Shown here: one piece after another, positions 43,206 to 46,872 of the stretch
Numbering within the stretch: the first letter of the stretch is position 1
How the letters are laid out: each line of letters starts with the position of its first letter
Assembly (NCBI GenBank): GCA_021161775.1
Contig: JAGGZY010000050.1
Location: 1 to 46,872 of the forward strand
DNA: 46,872 bases
Source: Dehalococcoidales bacterium
Lineage (GTDB): Bacteria; Chloroflexota; Dehalococcoidia; Dehalococcoidales; UBA5760
Direction of reading: 5' to 3'
The notes under the pieces: model-generated
Databases searched by the model: none
What the model was told of the DNA's origin: nothing
Seen by the model: the letters and a program-made list of their open reading frames with translations, nothing else
Position numbers and translations under genes: made by a program

Positions 43206-44074
43206 AGAATAATCGTGAGTTGGAAAATATCCTTGATGACTGTCTGCAGAGACTGGCTGAGGGTGAGTCGGTAGAGCAGTGTCTTAAGCGTTACCCCGAG
43301 CAGACTAGCCAGTTGGGGCCGCTGTTAGGAGTGGCTCAGGCAGTAGGTGAGGCTTCGGCTATCCAGCCTCGTCCTGAGTTCAGGTCGCGAGCTAGGTATG
43401 AATTCCGTGCTGCGCTTAAGGTGGGGGGAAAGCGAGCTCCCCTTAGATTCCGGCCGCGGTGGGTAATTGCCTTAATGACGGCTAGCATCCTTCTGCTGGT
43501 GGGGGGAGGCACTGCCGTTGCTGCCAGCAACAGTATGCCGGATGAGCCTCTCTATTCGGTTAAGCTGGCTACCGAGCGAATGCAGCTTGCCTTCACCCCT
43601 TCCGATATCGGTAAGGTGAAGCTGTCGGCAATGCTGGCTGATAGGAGGGTGGCGGAGATAATCTGTATGGCTGACAAGGGTGATATCTGGCGGGTGGAGA
43701 TTACTACCCGGCGTCTGGGCCGGCACTTAACTGCCCTGACGCAGATGGTCTCAACCCAGCAGATAAGCGAGCCCTCAAAAGCGCTAACGGTGCCAGCACC
43801 TAAGGATAAGGAAGATACCGGTGTGGTTCCTGAAGAGGCGCTAACCAAGGGACCAGCAGCTTTATCCCCGGGGAAGGTGAAGAAGGCTAAAGGCTTTATT
43901 AAGGCTGGTGACCGGATTAGACTGAGGGTTATGTTATATACCTATGCCACTAATGACCCTGCTGCTCTCCGGGCGGCGCTAGATAGAGTCCCGGCCCCTG
44001 TAAAACCTGCCCTGCGTCGAGCAATTGGGGTATCAGTAGCTGGTTACCGGAGAACTCTGGCCGCTTTAGATTAG
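43202..44074 (+). CDS. DUF5667-like membrane protein, probable anti-sigma factor
   Basis: Start overlaps sigma stop (ATGA); TM WVIALMTASILLLVGGGTAVAASNSMPDEPLYSVKLATERMQLAFT. Confidence 0.8.
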   Translation: MKNNRELENILDDCLQRLAEGESVEQCLKRYPEQTSQLGPLLGVAQAVGEASAIQPRPEFRSRARYEFRAALKVGGKRAPLRFRPRWVIALMTASILLLVGGGTAVAASNSMPDEPLYSVKLATERMQLAFTPSDIGKVKLSAMLADRRVAEIICMADKGDIWRVEITTRRLGRHLTALTQMVSTQQISEPSKALTVPAPKDKEDTGVVPEEALTKGPAALSPGKVKKAKGFIKAGDRIRLRVMLYTYATNDPAALRAALDRVPAPVKPALRRAIGVSVAGYRRTLAALD

Positions 44075-44172
44075 CTACCGATTTGGGGTTTGCTGAGTTA
44101 TTCCCACCGCAACTAAATGATAATCTATCCGTTATAATTTGGGAAAGCCAGAATTTTTATAAGGAGTAGGTA

Positions 44173-44964
44173 ATGAAGATGAACAAGAAGTGGCTGGTGG
44201 CAATAGGTCTGGTAGCAGTAATACCCATAGTTACCCTATGTGGCTGTGGTTATCGGGCGGATGGACCGGGGTTAGGTAGTTTGCCGGCCTCGCTGCAGGT
44301 CAGTCTGGATAGTCAGCAGCAGGGGATTGAGGTTACCGGCCAAGGCAAGACTACGGCGGTTCCTGATGTGGCTAACCTGAGCTTAGGTGTTGAGGCTCAG
44401 GAGGTAACAGTAGCTGAGGCTCAGGCTGAGGCATCGGCGGCGATGGATAGAGTGATGGCGGCGCTGACCAGCGGTGGCGTGGCAGAAAAGGATATCAAGA
44501 CGCGGTATTTTAACATTCGTCAGAGAACCCGGTGGAATGATGAAACTGGTGAAGAGATTATCGTTGGCTACCGGGTAACCAATACGGTAACCGCTAAGAT
44601 AAGGGATATAGACAAGGTAGGTTCCATTATTGATGCCGTGGCTGTGGCTGGGGGGGACCTTATCCGTATTAATAATATCAGTTTTTCTATCGATGACCCA
44701 TCGGTTTACTATAAAGAGGTCAGGGAGAAGGCAATGGCGGATGCTAATGCCAAGGCTGAGCAACTGGCTAGCCTCGGCGGGGTCAAGCTGGGTAAACCTC
44801 TCTATATCTCGGAGGGTGCTTCGTCCTTTATCCCTAAAGGGGTGAGGATGGAAATGGCTGGGGGGGCTCCGGTACCGGCTCCAGTCCCGTCTCCACCGCC
44901 GATTAGTGCTGGTGAGATGGAGATTAGCCTTACCGTTAAGGTAACCTATGCCATTTTGAACTAA
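44173..44964 (+). CDS. SIMPL-domain (DUF541) lipoprotein-like secreted protein
   Basis: Signal peptide; ITVTGQGK-type start IEVTGQGKTTAVPDVANLSLGVEAQEVTVAEAQAEASAAMDRVMAAL. Confidence 0.88.
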   Translation: MKMNKKWLVAIGLVAVIPIVTLCGCGYRADGPGLGSLPASLQVSLDSQQQGIEVTGQGKTTAVPDVANLSLGVEAQEVTVAEAQAEASAAMDRVMAALTSGGVAEKDIKTRYFNIRQRTRWNDETGEEIIVGYRVTNTVTAKIRDIDKVGSIIDAVAVAGGDLIRINNISFSIDDPSVYYKEVREKAMADANAKAEQLASLGGVKLGKPLYISEGASSFIPKGVRMEMAGGAPVPAPVPSPPPISAGEMEISLTVKVTYAILN

Positions 44965-44994
44965 AAAGAAATTAAATTACGAGAGAAGGGTAAA

Positions 44995-45666
44995 ATGAAG
45001 AAAATTGGGAAGATAGCAGGAGTGGTAGCCCTCAGTCTGAGTTTGATATTGGGGATAGCCCTGCCGGCACTGGCGGCTTCGGGGGGACCACCTCCTGAGG
45101 GTAATATGCTACCCAAGGTGTTGACCGGCAAGGTAGTTAGCCTGGATGAAGGTGAAGCCTTCCTGGTAATTCAGTCCCGGGGACAGGAAATTACCCTGGC
45201 GGTTAACGATGATACGCAGTACTTTGAAGCCCCGCTACCGCGGCGGGTCATCGGTTTAGCCGGGCGAGTAAATAGGCTAGCGCCGAGACTGCGAAGGCAG
45301 GTAGGGCGGGGGTTAGTGAAGCGACTTCGCCCCCTGGGTGAAGAGGTTGGCTTTGATGATATTACCGTGGGGGACCGCGTAGTAGTGCAAGCCGTACCGG
45401 CAGCAGATAGTCTGGTGGCGAAACGGGTATTGATTGTTGAGCCAGTTACCTGTAAGCATCTTTCAGGTACGGTTGCTGGTATCTCCACGGCAGATAGGAC
45501 ACTCGTTATTGCCCCGGCTGATGGCAGTAGCCAGATTACCTTAAGCTATGATGACCATACCCGTTTTGTCCTGCGAGGGACTACTGGGCTAGCGATAGGG
45601 CAGTTAGTTAGGGTTGTTCATGATGAGGAACTCGTAGCTAAGGTGGTATCTGTCTCGGTGGAGTAA
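44995..45666 (+). CDS. Secreted DUF5666-like protein
   Basis: Signal peptide IAGVVALSLSLILGIALPALAASG; LTGKVVSLDEGEAFLVIQSRGQEITLAVNDDTQY repeats. Confidence 0.65.
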   Translation: MKKIGKIAGVVALSLSLILGIALPALAASGGPPPEGNMLPKVLTGKVVSLDEGEAFLVIQSRGQEITLAVNDDTQYFEAPLPRRVIGLAGRVNRLAPRLRRQVGRGLVKRLRPLGEEVGFDDITVGDRVVVQAVPAADSLVAKRVLIVEPVTCKHLSGTVAGISTADRTLVIAPADGSSQITLSYDDHTRFVLRGTTGLAIGQLVRVVHDEELVAKVVSVSVE

Positions 45667-45740
45667 TCTGGCTTCATAAACGGTCTGAAAAGTAGGGGGA
45701 ATCTCCTCATTAAGGGGTTCCCCTTATGCTATCCCTGATT

Positions 45741-46763
45741 TTAGTGCAAGGTTGGCTGAGGTGGTTTACCTTTGGTGTAAGCTAAACCGAGGTGCTGGTA
45801 GGCTCGTGGGGTGGCTATCCTGCCGCGGGGGGTTCGCTCCAGAAATCCCAACTGTAAAAGATAAGGCTCGTAGATGTCCATAATGGTATCGGCTTCCTCA
45901 CTGATGGAGGCAGCGATGGTATCCAGTCCGACTGGTCCTCCGTTAAACTTGTCGATAATGGTGTGGAGCAGTTTATGGTCAATCTCATCCAGTCCAATAG
46001 GGTCGACCTCAAGTTTACCTAGGGCTTCAATGGCGATGGATTGGGTAATGGTACCATCCGACATTACCTGAGTGTAGTCTCTAACCCGTTTCAGCAGTCG
46101 GTTAGCTACTCGTGGGGTACCTCTAGCTCGGCGGGCAATTTCCTCCAGTCCCTTGTCCTCAGCAGTTACCCTAAGGATACGAGCCGAGCGTCTGAGGATT
46201 AGTTGGATAGCTGTTTCGTCATAGAAATCAAGCCGATAAATCGCCCCAAAGCGGTCGCGGAGGGGGGGGCTGAGCAGGGCGAAACGGGTGGTAGCGCCGA
46301 TAAGGGTAAAATCGGGTAGCTTTATCCGTAGGTTTCTGGCGCCGGGTCCTTTGCCGATAATAATATCCAGAGCAAAGTCTTCCATCGTCGGGTATAATAT
46401 CTCTTCTACTGCCCGATTAAGACGGTGGATTTCATCAATGAAGAGAACATCCTGACGATGGAGGTTGGTCAGAATGGCGGCTAGTTCTCCGCTGCGCTCT
46501 ATAGCGGGGCCGGAAGTAATCTTAATGTTAACCCCCATCTCGGTGGCGATGATATAAGACAGGGTGGTTTTGCCTAGCCCAGGGGGGCCATAGAGTAATA
46601 TATGGTCTAGAGCCTCTCCCCGACCTTTGGCGGCAGTGATAGCAATGTTCAGGTTATCCTTAATCCTGTCCTGCCCCACGAAGTGAGAAAGACTGCGTGG
46701 CCTGAGGTTGGTATCAAGAGAGACGTCATCGTTGGTTGGCTTGCCAGATACAATACGGTCTAT
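45741..46763 (-). CDS. ruvB: Holliday junction branch-migration ATPase RuvB
   Basis: [64 protein letters not shown]-terminal extension [34 protein letters not shown] continues above the track start; probable start ATA 46763. Confidence 0.9.
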   Translation of the reverse strand: MDRIVSGKPTNDDVSLDTNLRPRSLSHFVGQDRIKDNLNIAITAAKGRGEALDHILLYGPPGLGKTTLSYIIATEMGVNIKITSGPAIERSGELAAILTNLHRQDVLFIDEIHRLNRAVEEILYPTMEDFALDIIIGKGPGARNLRIKLPDFTLIGATTRFALLSPPLRDRFGAIYRLDFYDETAIQLILRRSARILRVTAEDKGLEEIARRARGTPRVANRLLKRVRDYTQVMSDGTITQSIAIEALGKLEVDPIGLDEIDHKLLHTIIDKFNGGPVGLDTIAASISEEADTIMDIYEPYLLQLGFLERTPRGRIATPRAYQHLGLAYTKGKPPQPTLH

Positions 46764-46872
46764 TTTTCGTTCCTTCCCTAGATTGATGAACGACCCTATT
46801 ATACCCCATCGCTACATACGTTCACTTTTAGGGGAGAAGCCACCTTTGGTTAAACGGGGGCCTTCTACAAAA

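Noticed and set aside
1-46872. CRISPR arrays, tRNA or rRNA genes, IS elements
   Set aside because: No regularly spaced repeats, tRNA cloverleaf, rRNA motifs or transposase ORFs were recognised on reading.

Overview
The window is bacterial, with gene content and sequence feel that suggest a Chloroflexota/Dehalococcoidia-like genome (inference only; no database search was possible). The backbone is housekeeping: a PurS-PurS-PurL fusion running off the left edge, a YqeY-like protein, a zinc-ribbon coiled-coil protein, RNase H, the RNase P RNA, an ADP-forming acyl-CoA synthetase, MutS2, a C-terminal processing protease, Elp3, a fatty-acid synthesis cluster, RimI, an ECF sigma/anti-sigma pair and RuvB. 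Between about 3.2 and 26.5 kb lies an accessory region. It holds (i) an XRE regulator and two response regulators with no kinase; (ii) a SipW/TasA-like surface-fibre operon; (iii) a compact phage head/packaging module (TerL, portal, scaffold, capsid, adaptor, receptor-binding-like proteins) with no visible integrase, tape measure or endolysin; (iv) two TIG-repeat surface proteins; and (v) an acs plus acetate-transporter cassette flanked by an imperfect duplication of the TIG/terminase junction. The main regulatory signals are three promoters with four 11-bp-spaced TNTTNAY repeats, a shared 16-bp LexA-like palindrome in front of both phage transcription units, and a consensus, probably leaderless promoter for the XRE gene with a palindrome in its spacer. 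The most interesting backbone observations are a divergent Elp3/Trm9-like methyltransferase pair (possible bacterial mcm5U-type wobble modification), a frameshifted VLRF1-like release-factor gene next to mutS2, and a ruvB with no canonical start codon in frame.
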